A DNA stretch of 64,000 bases from Roseobacter fucihabitans (GCF_014337925.2 NZ_CP143425.1:19367-83366); one strand, 5' to 3'; shown: positions 34,679 to 44,844, counted from the first letter of the stretch. Numbers and translations are program-made. Notes: generated by a model not told the origin, from the sequence alone.

Positions 34679-34973
34679 TCTGACACCGTGGATGGCCATA
34701 TTGGTTGTCGCTTTCGTTACGTTCTTCAGTCGGATAGCTGGGCCGGTATTGATGAGCCGGGTTGCAATTACTGACAGGATCGAACGGTTTCTAGACTCGA
34801 TGGCAGTGTCCGTCGTTGCAGCTCTGGTCGCCTCCCTTATCGCCCAAGCCGGTTTACGGGAGGCGGCAGCGGTTGCGATATGTGCTGTTGTAATGTTGCG
34901 CAGCCAAAGCGCGATCTGGGCAATTATGGCTGGGATTTGCATGGCGGCTGGCTGGTCATACTTCAACGTGTAA
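34668..34973 (+). CDS. azlD: AzlD-family exporter subunit
   Basis: A small AzlD/YgaH partner with four hydrophobic helices (AILVVAFVTFFSRIAGPVLM, VVAALVASLIAQAGL, AAAVAICAVVMLRSQ, WAIMAGICMAAGW). No early ATG exists; I choose GTG 34668, preceded by GGTGGGG, but GTG 34650 or ATG 34692 are possible. It overlaps azlC, as is usual for this pair. Confidence 0.8.
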   Translation: MGYDLTPWMAILVVAFVTFFSRIAGPVLMSRVAITDRIERFLDSMAVSVVAALVASLIAQAGLREAAAVAICAVVMLRSQSAIWAIMAGICMAAGWSYFNV

Positions 34974-35244
34974 GAATGCCAGATTGTCACTCTTGAATGC
35001 AGGGATGAAATCATCATAGGGCGCGGTTGCTTCGAAAAAGTAACGTAAAGGGAGACAGTCTTGCATGACTCCATGGCATGCGGAGGTCAGGCTTTTCTCA
35101 TTTTGTGTGAGACGTCCTGCGAATTAGCATAAGCCTTGCTGACTCGAAATTAGGACAAAAGAACGGAGCGCGACAGTGTCATGTCGGAATTCTAAGATGC
35201 TTCGACCAATCAACATAGACACGGCAATGCCGGGCAGGTTTGAG
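34974..35244. other. Intergenic stretch, no gene seen
   Basis: Between azlD and the minus-strand acetyltransferase I see no convincing frame, RNA or repeat. The phrase TTCTCATTTTGT occurs at 35094 and again at 32156 in the LysR promoter region (TTCTCATTTTGTC), which may be coincidence. Confidence 0.5.
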
Positions 35245-35712
35245 CTAAGGATCAAGTCTTTTCTCGAAAAACAGGCTTTCTGGAAGATCTTCATGCCCAT
35301 CGAAGGCTGCGCGTCTCTCATAGCCTCGTCGCAGATACAGTCGGTGGGCGGCCAGCAATTGAGTTCCACTTTCAAGCATGACTTTCTTACTGTGACTGCG
35401 TCGAGCAACGGCTTCAACCTCCTCAAGCAGGCCTTCTGCAATTCCGAAGCCGCGCATTTCCGGAAAGACAAAAAGTCGTTTCACCTCGGAGTAACCTTTT
35501 TGCTCAAACACGGCGCAGCATCCTGCAGGACTTTCATCGCAAAAAGCCAAAAGGATTTTGACGCCAATGGCTCGCAATGGCTCCATCGAAAACGCGGCTT
35601 TTTGGGTGTTGGGGTAGAGGGATTGCATGGCTTCGTACGCAGCGGAAAACAGCATCACCGACTGAGGCGATTGGGCGTCGGAATGTCGTATCTCCACATT
35701 TTTTTGCGCCAT
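35245..35712 (-). CDS. GNAT-family acetyltransferase
   Basis: A 155-aa acetyltransferase read from the ATG at 35712. EVKRLFVFPEMRGFGIAEGL holds the acetyl-CoA loop (R-G-F-G-I-A), and ESGTQLLAAHRLYLRRGYERR is motif B. The substrate is unknown. It is divergent from the MFS transporter 130 bases away. Confidence 0.82.
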   Translation of the reverse strand: MAQKNVEIRHSDAQSPQSVMLFSAAYEAMQSLYPNTQKAAFSMEPLRAIGVKILLAFCDESPAGCCAVFEQKGYSEVKRLFVFPEMRGFGIAEGLLEEVEAVARRSHSKKVMLESGTQLLAAHRLYLRRGYERRAAFDGHEDLPESLFFEKRLDP

Positions 35713-35843
35713 GTCGGACCCCAAAGTCTTGTTGGTTGCGTGCCGTGGCCCTTCGGAAGGTTAAAGGGTTCAACTTACATTGTGCACGCGGGTTTCGATA
35801 AGGTAAATCCAATTACTTCAGAGATTTATCCAAGGCTTGGTCC

Positions 35844-37043
35844 TTGAAGAACAGCAACTTTCATTTCTTGTGTTGTGTGTTTGTGATGATGCTGAACGTA
35901 ACGGTCATGTTCGGTTTTGGTCGGAACACTATGGTCACGATGTGGCCGGAGGTACTTGAGCGATTCTCCATCAGCTACGACGACATCGGCATGCTTACCG
36001 CGGTGCATCAAGGTGCCTACTTTCTAGCCTCACTCGTGGCAGGGCGGTTGGCGACCACAATGGCCCCCGAGCTGATTATTTCCTTATCGACCATTTTTGG
36101 CGGTGTAATCATTGTTTCGATCGGTTTCATCGATCAAAGCGCATTTCTATTTGCATCATATGGGACTCTCGGGGCTTTGATCGCGCTGTCTTGGGTGCCC
36201 ATGGTAAGATACGCAGCGACGAGATTTGATAAACGTCAACGCGTCACAGCGCTCAGCACCGCAGCGTGTGGGACGGCCATAGGGTTTCTAGTGAACGGGT
36301 TTTTAGTACCCGTTGCTTTGGAAAGTTTTGGTATTTTCTTTCTTTGGGTTTTGGTCGGGTCATTGACCGTCTTGGTTGGGAGTGTATCGCTCATCATACT
36401 TGTATCATTTCGCGCTGAAAGTGTTTTGAATGAGCGAAGAATAACGATAACTCGGCTTCCAGAAAATGCGGATTTGCCAGATTTCCCAACCAATCTATTC
36501 TGTGCGTTGATGTTTTTTTGTGGCGTTGGCTTGGTCTCTTTTCAAACCTACTTCGCCGCATACCTGAGTAAGGACTTGCTGTTCACTGATGCATCCGCAG
36601 CGAGAGCTTGGATTTTGCCCGGTGCGCTCGGATCAGCCAGCGGGCTCATGCTGGCTTTCGTTGCGAACCGTTATTCCATCAAGACAACAGTTCAGCTGTG
36701 TCTTTTTGTGCTTGGCAACGCAATGTTGGCTTTGGGTTTAGGATGGGGGTCGGGTTTTGCTGCGATCGCGGGCATCGCCTACGGGGTTTTTTATTTTGGG
36801 TTGTTCGGCCTACTTCCAGCGTACCTGACAGTGGTCGTTTCTGATCAAGCAGCAAGCCGCATCTTTGGGCGTTCAAATTTGTTTCTCGGTATCGGGTCTG
36901 TTTGTGGCGGCGTATTGGGCGGCAAAATCGCGCATATCTTTGACAGCTTCGAGCCGTTCTGGTTCATCACAGCAGGATCTGTCGCAGTGGCATTTTGTAT
37001 TTTTGCGCAGCTGCCATCAGACAAAGTTCATTCTGGTACATGA
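35844..37043 (+). CDS. MFS transporter (YbfB-like)
   Basis: A 399-aa major facilitator superfamily protein with twelve predicted helices. After the first helix comes WPEVLERFSISYDDIGMLTA, resembling the opening of YbfB/CynX-type members. The start is TTG 35844 with AAGG upstream; the next ATG is 14 codons later. Function: uptake or efflux of an unknown solute. Confidence 0.75.
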   Translation: MKNSNFHFLCCVFVMMLNVTVMFGFGRNTMVTMWPEVLERFSISYDDIGMLTAVHQGAYFLASLVAGRLATTMAPELIISLSTIFGGVIIVSIGFIDQSAFLFASYGTLGALIALSWVPMVRYAATRFDKRQRVTALSTAACGTAIGFLVNGFLVPVALESFGIFFLWVLVGSLTVLVGSVSLIILVSFRAESVLNERRITITRLPENADLPDFPTNLFCALMFFCGVGLVSFQTYFAAYLSKDLLFTDASAARAWILPGALGSASGLMLAFVANRYSIKTTVQLCLFVLGNAMLALGLGWGSGFAAIAGIAYGVFYFGLFGLLPAYLTVVVSDQAASRIFGRSNLFLGIGSVCGGVLGGKIAHIFDSFEPFWFITAGSVAVAFCIFAQLPSDKVHSGT

Positions 37044-37079
37044 AGCAAAATCCGCCCCGGTGAACACCGGCTAAGTGCT

Positions 37080-37690
37080 TCTTGCGTGTTTTTCGGCAGC
37101 CCCTGTTCAGCAGGATGTCTCGTGTCGGGCGCAGCCATGAGTGCGGCAGGTACGCCTTGCACGGCATTGTCAAACCGCATGCCAAGAAAACTTGGAGTCC
37201 AATTTCCGCAAACTATAACGACCCTAAATTGAAAGCCAAACAGCGTGTTCTTGCATCCATGAAAGTGCGACCTCTTGCCGTCCGGCATTTATTCGTAGAG
37301 GGCCAAGAGAGCCATGTTTGTTGTGACAAGTCGCAGAGACAAGGTGACAACCGACAACGATCACAAGTTCAATATCGCGCCAAACCTGTTGGAACGGGAC
37401 TTCACCGCTGATCGGCCCAATCAAACATAGGCGGGCAATATCAGCTATGTCTGGAACCGCGAAGGTTGGCTGTATCTCGCTGTGATCCTGGACCTGCATC
37501 CACGGCGGATCATCGGCTGGGCTGCCAGCAATCGAATAAAACGGGACTTGGCGATCCGGGCGTTGAACATAGCAATTGCGTTTCGATCGCCCCGAAGAGC
37601 AGCATTCACCATACGGATTGGGGTCGCAATACTGCTCTCACGATTATCAGAACATCTTACCCCTGAACGGCTTCAAGGTGTTGATTAGGG
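37080..37690 (+). pseudogene. Decayed IS3-family transposase remnant
   Basis: Pieces of an IS3-type OrfB integrase are readable across shifting frames: KVTTDNDHKFNIAPNLLERD, then a TAG, then AGNISYVWNREGWLYLAVIL with the first catalytic Asp in ILDLHPRRIIGWAASN, and RDLAIRALNIAIAFRSP. Stops and frameshifts make it inactive, and no intact ends are seen. The remaining bases to 37898 hold nothing I can identify. Confidence 0.75.
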
Positions 37691-37898
37691 GAAAGGGCAG
37701 ATGTTGCGACTGTGAGTACGGTATTGCGGCTTGATGGCCTGACCCATGCTACGATTGATTGCGTGTCATTGCTTTGACGGCACTCAGCACTGGGCTGGAA
37801 AAGCCCGTCGCTTTCGAACGGCAGGTGGCTTAAACGAGCATTTGGGGCGGTACGAAAGCATGACTGGTCCAATTCTTTGATCTGAAAGCGAGATCACA

Positions 37899-38936
37899 TC
37901 ATGGTCCGCGATCAACCTGAGTTATTGAGATCACGCTGGAAGCGCCTTTCGCTTTGCTCTGCCATTTGCTTGGTGCCACCCCGGTCTCCCGTAGAAACTC
38001 CCGATTGAAATTGGATTTTGTGTTGAAGCCGCTTTCGAGCATCGCGTTAGTTACACTTGTTCCATTTTCGATCAGTTTGCAGGCATGGCGAATGCGCCAT
38101 GAGTTGACGTAGCGCGACACGTTCGCACCTGTGGCGCGATTGACAGCTATCGATACCCTCTTTTCTGGCAAGTGCAAACGGCGGGCAAGGCGCGCCAATG
38201 TCAGATTGGGATCGAGATGCATCGGTTCTCGCGTGAGGAAAGCTTCTAGGGTCGCGACAATCTCCACATCTTTCTGGCTGGTTTGTGGCGGAAGGGATGA
38301 CTCGGTCTGGACCTCATTGTCTGCTGAACCAGACGCGGAAGGGCTACCACTGAGAAGTCCCACAAAAAGCAACACCAGAGATGACGAAACCGCTATCATC
38401 CAACCGACCCAGTCGTCGTTGCCGGTTACAAACGCCAAGGCAATCAAGACGTCGCTGGCGGCTGATGCAATTAATGCCCAACCAAGAACCTGCCAGATCG
38501 CCGTAGGAACACGCCCGGCATCCAATCGCGCCAGCGGCATATCGGATGCACCGCGCAGTTGGATCAGGATTGCGCCACCATATCCCGCAAAGACCAGCGG
38601 TACGACAAAGTCGGTCGTCTCGGGTGCGAAGACGCGACAAAACAGAGCGAATGCCGGTGCGGTGCCATGGGCAGACATCACGCGCAGGGAGATGCGGCTG
38701 ACAAGCGCGTCTCGAAACGTCACCCATGCCAAAGGCGGAACGATCGTTGCACTGACAGGCAACACAGGCCGCAGCCCTTCAACGCTATAGCCCACAACAA
38801 GGGTGACAAGGCCGGATTGCAAGGTACAGGCCGTAAGAAAAGCAACGAGGAACGGCCTGCCCCCGGATAGAAATGTGCGCAAGGCAAGATAGCCAAGAAC
38901 AAGAGCGACGAACGCGGGAATCGGCAGCATAGGCAT
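37899..38936 (-). CDS. Membrane-anchored AraC-type regulator
   Basis: Read from MPMLPIPAFVALV at 38936 (345 aa). The N-terminal 210 residues contain about seven hydrophobic helices. The C-terminal 100 residues are an AraC DNA-binding domain (LARLARRLHLPEKRVSIAVN and VTNAMLESGFNTKSNFNREF, then PSKWQ). Such fusions sense membrane or extracellular cues. It is divergent from the secreted hydrolase 112 bases away, a likely target. Confidence 0.8.
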   Translation of the reverse strand: MPMLPIPAFVALVLGYLALRTFLSGGRPFLVAFLTACTLQSGLVTLVVGYSVEGLRPVLPVSATIVPPLAWVTFRDALVSRISLRVMSAHGTAPAFALFCRVFAPETTDFVVPLVFAGYGGAILIQLRGASDMPLARLDAGRVPTAIWQVLGWALIASAASDVLIALAFVTGNDDWVGWMIAVSSSLVLLFVGLLSGSPSASGSADNEVQTESSLPPQTSQKDVEIVATLEAFLTREPMHLDPNLTLARLARRLHLPEKRVSIAVNRATGANVSRYVNSWRIRHACKLIENGTSVTNAMLESGFNTKSNFNREFLRETGVAPSKWQSKAKGASSVISITQVDRGP

Positions 38937-39048
38937 ATTGCGACAATGGTCCAAAAACCGGATTGTAACGACCTGAATCCCGAAAACAGGACGCAAGCGT
39001 GCGCTCTTTCTCGCATTTGTTTGAGGACGTTCAAAAACGGAGGTTCCC

Positions 39049-40062
39049 ATGAAACGTATCGCTCTTCTTTCCATTCTGGCATTGTCACACGCCTTGCCTG
39101 CAGCCGCAGATTTGCTACCGGGGTATGATCGGTTTGATCTCACAGTCGATCATCGGGCACGGCCCATTGCTGCATCTATCTGGTATCCTGCGGCCAACCC
39201 GACTTACCGTGCCCCTGTTGGGGACGGTCCCATCTTTAACCCGTCATTTGCTTTCATCGGCCCCGCCGTCGCTGAAGGAGAGCATCCGCTGGTGTTGTTG
39301 TCGCATGGATCGGGTGGCAATGCAGATACCCTTGGATGGTTGAGCAGTGGACTGGTCGCACAGGGCGCAATTGTTTTGGCGGTTGATCATCCGGGCTCAA
39401 CAAGCGGCGACAGTTCTCCGCGCCGCTCTATTGACCTCGAGGCAAGGGCAAATGACCTATCGGCCGCGCTCGATATGGTGATTTCGGATCCTGCGTTCGA
39501 ACCATTTATTGATCAGGCGCGAATTGGAATAGTGGGCTTTTCTCTGGGGGGCACGACAGCACTTGGCATCGTGGGTTTACGTTTTGACGGCGCGATTCAG
39601 GATGAAAACTGCACTACAGGCCCGGAAGCGGCAGATTGTAAATTTTTTCAACTCGGTGGAGTCAGGTTTGCGGATGAACCCGGATACGAAGCAGATACAC
39701 GCGACAGGCGTGTTACTCAGGCTGTGATAATTGATCCCGGTTTCGGAGGATCCGCCAATACAGAGGCGTTAAGCGACACCCTTACTGGGGTAACGCTTAT
39801 CAACCTCGGAGAGGCAGATCGCCTGGCAGCTGTCGATGTTGGTCCGTCTGGTAACGATCTGGCAAACCGGCTTCCTGACGCTAACTTTGTTGAGATTGCA
39901 CCCGCCAACCACTTCACCTTTTTGGGAACCTGCAAGCCAGGCGCGACTGAATTGCTTGAACGATATGAAGATGATCCAATTTGCACCGATCCGGAAGGCG
40001 CAAACCGCGCGAACATTCACGGCCAGTTGATTTTTGCGATCGCTGAAGGCCTAAATCTGTAG
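39049..40062 (+). CDS. Secreted alpha/beta hydrolase
   Basis: A 337-aa hydrolase with a signal peptide ending AAA (about residue 19). The fold is that of dienelactone-hydrolase or PAF-acetylhydrolase relatives: PLVLLSHGSGGNADTLGWLS (oxyanion region), the nucleophile elbow IGIVGFSLGGTTAL (G-F-S-L-G, Ser near residue 165) and a late ANHFTFLG His. It probably acts in the periplasm on an ester or lactone. A membrane AraC-type regulator is divergent. Confidence 0.82.
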   Translation: MKRIALLSILALSHALPAAADLLPGYDRFDLTVDHRARPIAASIWYPAANPTYRAPVGDGPIFNPSFAFIGPAVAEGEHPLVLLSHGSGGNADTLGWLSSGLVAQGAIVLAVDHPGSTSGDSSPRRSIDLEARANDLSAALDMVISDPAFEPFIDQARIGIVGFSLGGTTALGIVGLRFDGAIQDENCTTGPEAADCKFFQLGGVRFADEPGYEADTRDRRVTQAVIIDPGFGGSANTEALSDTLTGVTLINLGEADRLAAVDVGPSGNDLANRLPDANFVEIAPANHFTFLGTCKPGATELLERYEDDPICTDPEGANRANIHGQLIFAIAEGLNL

Positions 40063-40304
40063 AACTGTCCCTTTTGCGACCTATTGAATTTAATGCGGCC
40101 TCCAATGTAAGCACATGGAGGTCGTACATTGCCGCAATCTAGCAAGGGCTAATGCCATTCAGGCTATAGAGTTGGGATCTGTACGGCCGATGCCTTGTCC
40201 TTGCTTTTAATGTGGGTCTGCTGACACGAAGGGGCAAAACGCGCTAAACAATGAAGGCCAAGAGTGTACTAGTATAAACTCCAGACAGACTGAGGCACTC
40301 AAAG
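40063..40304. other. Intergenic stretch, no gene seen
   Basis: No credible ORF, RNA or repeat was identified. CACATGGAGG and GTACTAGTATAAACT are unremarkable. Confidence 0.5.
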
Positions 40305-40634
40305 CTAATAGCTTGATGTCCGTTCGGAACGCGCAATACCTGAGATGGAATTCATGCCATGCGTTCTAAACTGGGACGGCGAAATCCAAAAACGCAGGGT
40401 TGGAAATCTTTCGGTGTTGAGTTCCTGCCTCGAAAATTTGCGGTCGAGCATCGCGCGTACATCGTAAACATCAGACGCTCGGATATGGTGTTGATCTAAG
40501 CGCGGGTCAACTGTCAGGCCAATTGCTCCAGCCTCAAGCGCAATATGCCCCAGACCCAGAATATCGGTCTACTTATGGTCGCAATGGTTTCGCAGAAATG
40601 CAGCGAGAGTCAGGTCCATAGCCATGTACGTCAT
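40305..40634 (-). pseudogene. Interrupted ORF after PNPOx-like gene
   Basis: A frame opening at ATG 40634, four bases after the upstream gene's stop, reads MTYMAMDLTLAAFLRNHCDH and then hits TAG, after which the same frame stays open for 87 codons (DILGLGHIALEAGAIGLTVD onward) to a TAG at 40305. It looks like a coupled gene broken by one nonsense codon. No family is recognised. Confidence 0.35.
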
Positions 40635-40637
40635 TTC

Positions 40638-41291
40638 TTATTCCAGCCTGAAGTTGCGCACATGTTCTGGTAATTCGACACCCTCCAGATTACGAGGATC
40701 TGGGACAGGTGTTCCAATCTGCATCGTCACCGGAATAACCCCCGCCCAGATCGGCAAATCATAGTCTGCCTCATCGTCGCCCGGATCACCGGTTCTGATC
40801 TTTGCGCTGCCCTCGTTGATATCCATCCCCAACACCATCGTCGCCTTGAGATCTTGCGGATGATCAGGCCGAAGGGTGTCGTATCGCTGAGGGAACAGTC
40901 CGTTTACGAAATTGCGCAGCTTGGTGACTTTTTCTTCGGGATCCGCGATCTTCACAGCCTTTCCAAACAGCATCACCGAGCGCGTGTTTGCAGAGTGATG
41001 CATGCCAGAGCGCGCCAAAACGAACCCATCAAGAATGGAGACCGTCAAGCAGACCTCAGCATCCTTTGCGTTGCGCAACGCACGACTTGCCGAGGACCCG
41101 TGCCAATATACGCGGTTCCCTTCACGCCACTGAAAGGTTGGTGTCACGTAGGGGCATCCGTCGATGATATAGCCGACGCTGCACATCGGCTGGGCGTCAA
41201 GGATGCCATTGATCGTTGCACGGTCAAAATGCCCGCGTTCGTGATACCGCCGAAGGCGCGATTTTTCCGTCGCAGTGAGATGATCATCCAT
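40638..41291 (-). CDS. Pyridoxamine 5'-phosphate oxidase-like flavin protein
   Basis: A split-barrel PNPOx-like protein, about 217 aa from the ATG at 41291 (41309 is an alternative). The opening RRYHERGHFDRATINGILDA, then CSVGYIIDGCPYVTPTFQWR and VYWHGSSASRALRN, are typical of the FMN-binding barrel group often encoded beside MocR regulators. It is divergent from exactly such a regulator 61 bases away. The substrate is unknown. Confidence 0.85.
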   Translation of the reverse strand: MDDHLTATEKSRLRRYHERGHFDRATINGILDAQPMCSVGYIIDGCPYVTPTFQWREGNRVYWHGSSASRALRNAKDAEVCLTVSILDGFVLARSGMHHSANTRSVMLFGKAVKIADPEEKVTKLRNFVNGLFPQRYDTLRPDHPQDLKATMVLGMDINEGSAKIRTGDPGDDEADYDLPIWAGVIPVTMQIGTPVPDPRNLEGVELPEHVRNFRLE

Positions 41292-41352
41292 AGTGCATTG
41301 CTCTTTCATGACTTGTCTTGACGACACTTAACGACATACTGGATACTGAGAA

Positions 41353-42795
41353 ATGTCCAATACCATTAAAAAACGTCAGTCCAATTTTGATGCGGCTCTC
41401 TTTAGGCTTGTGTTGGATCGAACGTCGTCCCATAGCCTTCAGGCCCAGCTCATTAATGCGTTACGGGATCTGCTTGTTGAGGAACAGCAGTCGTCGGGCA
41501 TCCGCCTTCCGTCCAGTCGACTTCTTTCTCAAGAATTGTCCGTCTCCCGAACGACGGTGGTCGGGGCTTATGATCAGCTAATCAGCGAAGGATACCTGCG
41601 AACAAAGACGGGCGGAGGAACATTTGCAGCGGATCAATTGCCGCATCTCGCGCCGCCTAGGGTTACGGTAACGCAGCGTCTAAAGCCGCCGCAAGAGTGG
41701 CGGCCCTTTCAGTCCGGTATCCCTGATCAAAGCCTGTTTCCCCATCGCCATTGGGCGCGACACATAGAACGCGCGTGGGCCACGCCGGATAGGGAATTGC
41801 TCGCAAAGCCTGACCCGTTTGGGTGGTATCCTTTGCGCCAAGCAATCAGCACCCATCTGTCAACCTGGCGCAAGCTCGAGTGCCGCCCAGAACAGGTTCT
41901 GATTACGTCCGGCGCCTTTGAAGCATTCGACCTAATATTCCGTGGTCTGCAGGGGCCGAATTCACATGCCGCCACCGAAGACCCTGGCTGGTACACATTG
42001 CGCAGTGTCCTCGGGTCTGTTGGGACCAAGACGCAGCCAATTCGCATTGATGCGGAGGGGTTTGATGCCGGCAAAATCGCGGGGTCCGCATCAGTGGCGG
42101 TCGTTACGCCCTCGCGGCACTATCCGACAGGGATTTCGATGCCGATGTCACGCAGGTCATCGCTATTGGCTTGGGCGGAAGAGAAAAATGCGCTGATTGT
42201 CGAAGACGATTATGACAGCGAGTTCCGGTATCAAGGCCATCCACTGCCGTCACTGGCGGGTTTGGATGGTTTGAAACGGTCAATCTATCTTGGCAGCTTC
42301 TCAAAATTGCTCAGTCCAGCTTTGCGACTGGGATATCTTGTCTTGCCGGAAAAGCTCTTGTCGAAAACCGAAGAGTACATTTGCCAATTTGGCACACGTG
42401 CGTCCCTTATACCGCAACCTGCGTTGGCCACCTTTATGGAAAGCGGCGAGTTCGCCGTTCATCTCAGGCGAATGCGACGAACCTATGCAAAACGGCAAAG
42501 GCATCTCAAATCAGAGCTGGCTGACAGCGCCGATCTTCTTGATCTGACTTCGGATCCCTCGGGCATGCATCTCTGCGCGACTCTTCTCCCAAAACTACGC
42601 GGCCACGTGACAGACGAGACGATAGCCAACGTCGCCAAGGGTGAAGGATTGCAACTTAGAGCGTTGTCGTCGCACTGCGTTTTGCCTGCGCCCCCACAAG
42701 GTCTTCTCCTTGGCTACGCCGCATTCAATGAGGAGGCACTCAGTTCCGCAGCTATGAAACTGAATCAAATACTGACACAACTTTCTCAACGCTAA
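41353..42795 (+). CDS. MocR-type GntR/aminotransferase regulator
   Basis: A 480-aa regulator with an N-terminal GntR winged helix (SGIRLPSSRLLSQELSVSRT, residues about 47-66) fused to a fold-type I aminotransferase domain. The PLP Lys is in YLGSFSKLLSPALRLGYL, with the Asp in VEDDYDSEFRY. MocR/PdxR proteins respond to PLP or vitamin B6. The divergent PNPOx-like gene is the probable target. Confidence 0.92.
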   Translation: MSNTIKKRQSNFDAALFRLVLDRTSSHSLQAQLINALRDLLVEEQQSSGIRLPSSRLLSQELSVSRTTVVGAYDQLISEGYLRTKTGGGTFAADQLPHLAPPRVTVTQRLKPPQEWRPFQSGIPDQSLFPHRHWARHIERAWATPDRELLAKPDPFGWYPLRQAISTHLSTWRKLECRPEQVLITSGAFEAFDLIFRGLQGPNSHAATEDPGWYTLRSVLGSVGTKTQPIRIDAEGFDAGKIAGSASVAVVTPSRHYPTGISMPMSRRSSLLAWAEEKNALIVEDDYDSEFRYQGHPLPSLAGLDGLKRSIYLGSFSKLLSPALRLGYLVLPEKLLSKTEEYICQFGTRASLIPQPALATFMESGEFAVHLRRMRRTYAKRQRHLKSELADSADLLDLTSDPSGMHLCATLLPKLRGHVTDETIANVAKGEGLQLRALSSHCVLPAPPQGLLLGYAAFNEEALSSAAMKLNQILTQLSQR

Positions 42796-42847
42796 CCGCA
42801 TTTGATGTGAACTCGCGGTGAAGCGCAATTTCTGTAGCTGCAGTTTA

Positions 42848-43648
42848 TCAGGTCGATGATGCGCCTTCCAAGAGCTTTGTGCGGAAGACTTCTGCAGGCG
42901 TCTGATACCCCAGACATTTGCGGGGCGTTGCGTTCAGGCGATCGCAAATCGACCTCAAATATCGATTTGTGAACGCCGTGGGATCGGACTTACGGGGCAG
43001 GTATCGGCGCAGGCGGTTGTTGGTATTCTCAACGGTGCCTTTCTGCCACGGAGCTTGGGGATCGCAGAACCAAGACTTGGTGCCCATTCCAGTCTTCAGC
43101 TCGCGCCAGGACGTGAACTCGAACCCACGGTCGAAGGTGATGCTGCGACGGGCATCTGCGGGCAGGGGTGACATCTCATTGATCAGCTTGTTCATCAGGG
43201 GCCGCGACTTGCGATCATTGTTGCGCAGCAGCACGGTGTAGCGGGTCTTCCGTTCGATCAACGTCGCGACATTGGCGTTGCCTTGTGCGCGCTCAAAGAT
43301 CATCAAATCACCTTCCCAGTTGCCAAACTGGCTACGGTCATTGATCTCTTCTGGACGGTTGTGGATGCTTGTTTCCAAGGGGAAAACCTCACCACGCACC
43401 TTGCGAGCATAGCGGGGTTTACGCTTCTTCTGACGCGCTGGCAGATAACGGCCAAGCTCTTGAGACTGGCCGCTCTTTGAATACACATACTGATAGATCG
43501 TCTCGTGGCAGATTTGATGTGGCGCGCGCGGTTCGATCTTGAGCCGACCTGCGATCTGTTCCGGCGACCAACCGTCTTTCAGCTTGCCAATCACCTCATT
43601 GCGCAGGTCCTCATGCTGCTCCAATTTGCGGCTGTGTGTGAGTTCCAT
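42848..43648 (-). pseudogene. 5'-truncated IS30-family transposase
   Basis: A 266-aa frame covering the C-terminal three quarters of an IS30 transposase (GWSPEQIAGRLKIEPRAPHQ, then the DDE domain with FGNWEGDLMIFE, TFDRGFEFTSW and TVENTNNRLRRY). Homology with the intact neighbour starts at RKLEQ; the roughly 75-residue N-terminal HTH part is missing. It is a diverged relative (LLEGASST versus LMKLERR ends), not a duplicate. Confidence 0.85.
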
Positions 43649-43653
43649 TCTGA

Positions 43654-44732
43654 TTGCATCGGTTTACTTGGATAGCGTATCTCATCGTCGCTCCAACTTC
43701 ATCAGTTCATCTCTGAAGGCCTCAGCAGGCGTCCGATACCCCAAACATTTGCGCGGTGTCGCGTTCAGTCGGTCGCAAATCGACTTCATATATCGATTTG
43801 GGAGCGACAGCAGAGCAGTGTCCCGTGGCAGGTAACGGCGCACCCGTTTGTTCATGTTCTCGACAGAGCCTTTCTGCCACGGCGCTTGCGGATCGCAGAA
43901 CCAAGATTTGGTGCCCATGCCTTTGTGCAATTCCCGCCAGGATGTGAACTCAAAGCCGCGATCAAACGTGATGCTGCGGCGCGCATTTGCGGGCAGGGGT
44001 GACATCTCGTTGATCATTTTATTCATAAGAGGTCGCGACTTGCGGTCGTTGTTCCTGAGCAGCAGGGTGTAGCGAGTCTTTCGCTCGATCAACGTGGCGA
44101 TATTGGCGTTGCCTTGCGCGCGTTCAAAGATCATCAAATCGCCCTCCCAGTTGCCGAATTGGCTGCGGTCATTGATCTCATCGGGTCGGTTATGAATGCT
44201 TGTTTCTAACGGAAACACACGGTCACGGGCTTTGCGAGCGTAGCGTGGTTTACGCTTTCTTTGTCGCTCAGGCAGATACCGGCCCAGTTCCTGAGACTGG
44301 CCGCTTTCAGAATAGACGTATTGATAGATGGTCTCGTGGCAAATCCGGTATGGCGCGCGTGGTTCAATCCTCAGCCGCCCAGCAATCTGTTCAGGGGACC
44401 AGCCAGTCTTCAACTTGCCGATCACTTCATTGCGCAGGTCCTCATATTGCTCCAATTTGCGGCGCTTAAGATGGCGCTGGTCCGCGAGCGTCTGCGCAGT
44501 CACATGCCAATACCCATCGGCTTGAGGAATCTCATCATCATGCCACCAGTTGCGCTTAATCTCTCGATGGATCGTTGAACGATCACGGCCAAGCACCTCA
44601 GCGATCTTCGTCTTCGTGGCTTTCGCCTGAAGCATCGTCGCCAAGATTCGGCGTTCATCTAGGCTCAATTTGCGGTAGGGTCGTCTCATCACATCCTCCT
44701 GATCTGCATCAGAAATTTATCCAGTGATGCAA
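43654..44732 (-). mobile_element. IS30-family insertion sequence
   Basis: An element of about 1.08 kb with an intact transposase. Candidate ends share TTGCATC: plus strand 43654-43660, and the complement GATGCAA at 44726-44732. I could not find a clear 2-3 bp duplication, so the exact ends are uncertain. It abuts the truncated relative on its left. Confidence 0.65.
43682..44692 (-). CDS. IS30-family transposase
   Basis: A 336-aa transposase with the N-terminal HTH region of IS30 (KLSLDERRILATMLQAKATK and IAEVLGRDRSTIHREIKRN), a second region GWSPEQIAGRLRIEPRAP, and the DDE catalytic core: FGNWEGDLMIFE, TFDRGFEFTSW and SVENMNKRVRRYLP. The length is normal and the frame intact. Confidence 0.95.
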   Translation of the reverse strand: MMRRPYRKLSLDERRILATMLQAKATKTKIAEVLGRDRSTIHREIKRNWWHDDEIPQADGYWHVTAQTLADQRHLKRRKLEQYEDLRNEVIGKLKTGWSPEQIAGRLRIEPRAPYRICHETIYQYVYSESGQSQELGRYLPERQRKRKPRYARKARDRVFPLETSIHNRPDEINDRSQFGNWEGDLMIFERAQGNANIATLIERKTRYTLLLRNNDRKSRPLMNKMINEMSPLPANARRSITFDRGFEFTSWRELHKGMGTKSWFCDPQAPWQKGSVENMNKRVRRYLPRDTALLSLPNRYMKSICDRLNATPRKCLGYRTPAEAFRDELMKLERR

Positions 44733-44844
44733 ACCAAAATGGAATGTGCCGTGAGCGAAGCCAAAAAACCGATAATCAGGGTTATGTTAATTAAGTCAAT
44801 ACTACTGGCCTTACTTCGATAGCGATTTGACGTCTGCACATCAA

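Noticed and set aside
35176..35847. 223-aa plus-strand ORF
   Set aside because: It overlaps the acetyltransferase on the opposite strand and shows no domain.
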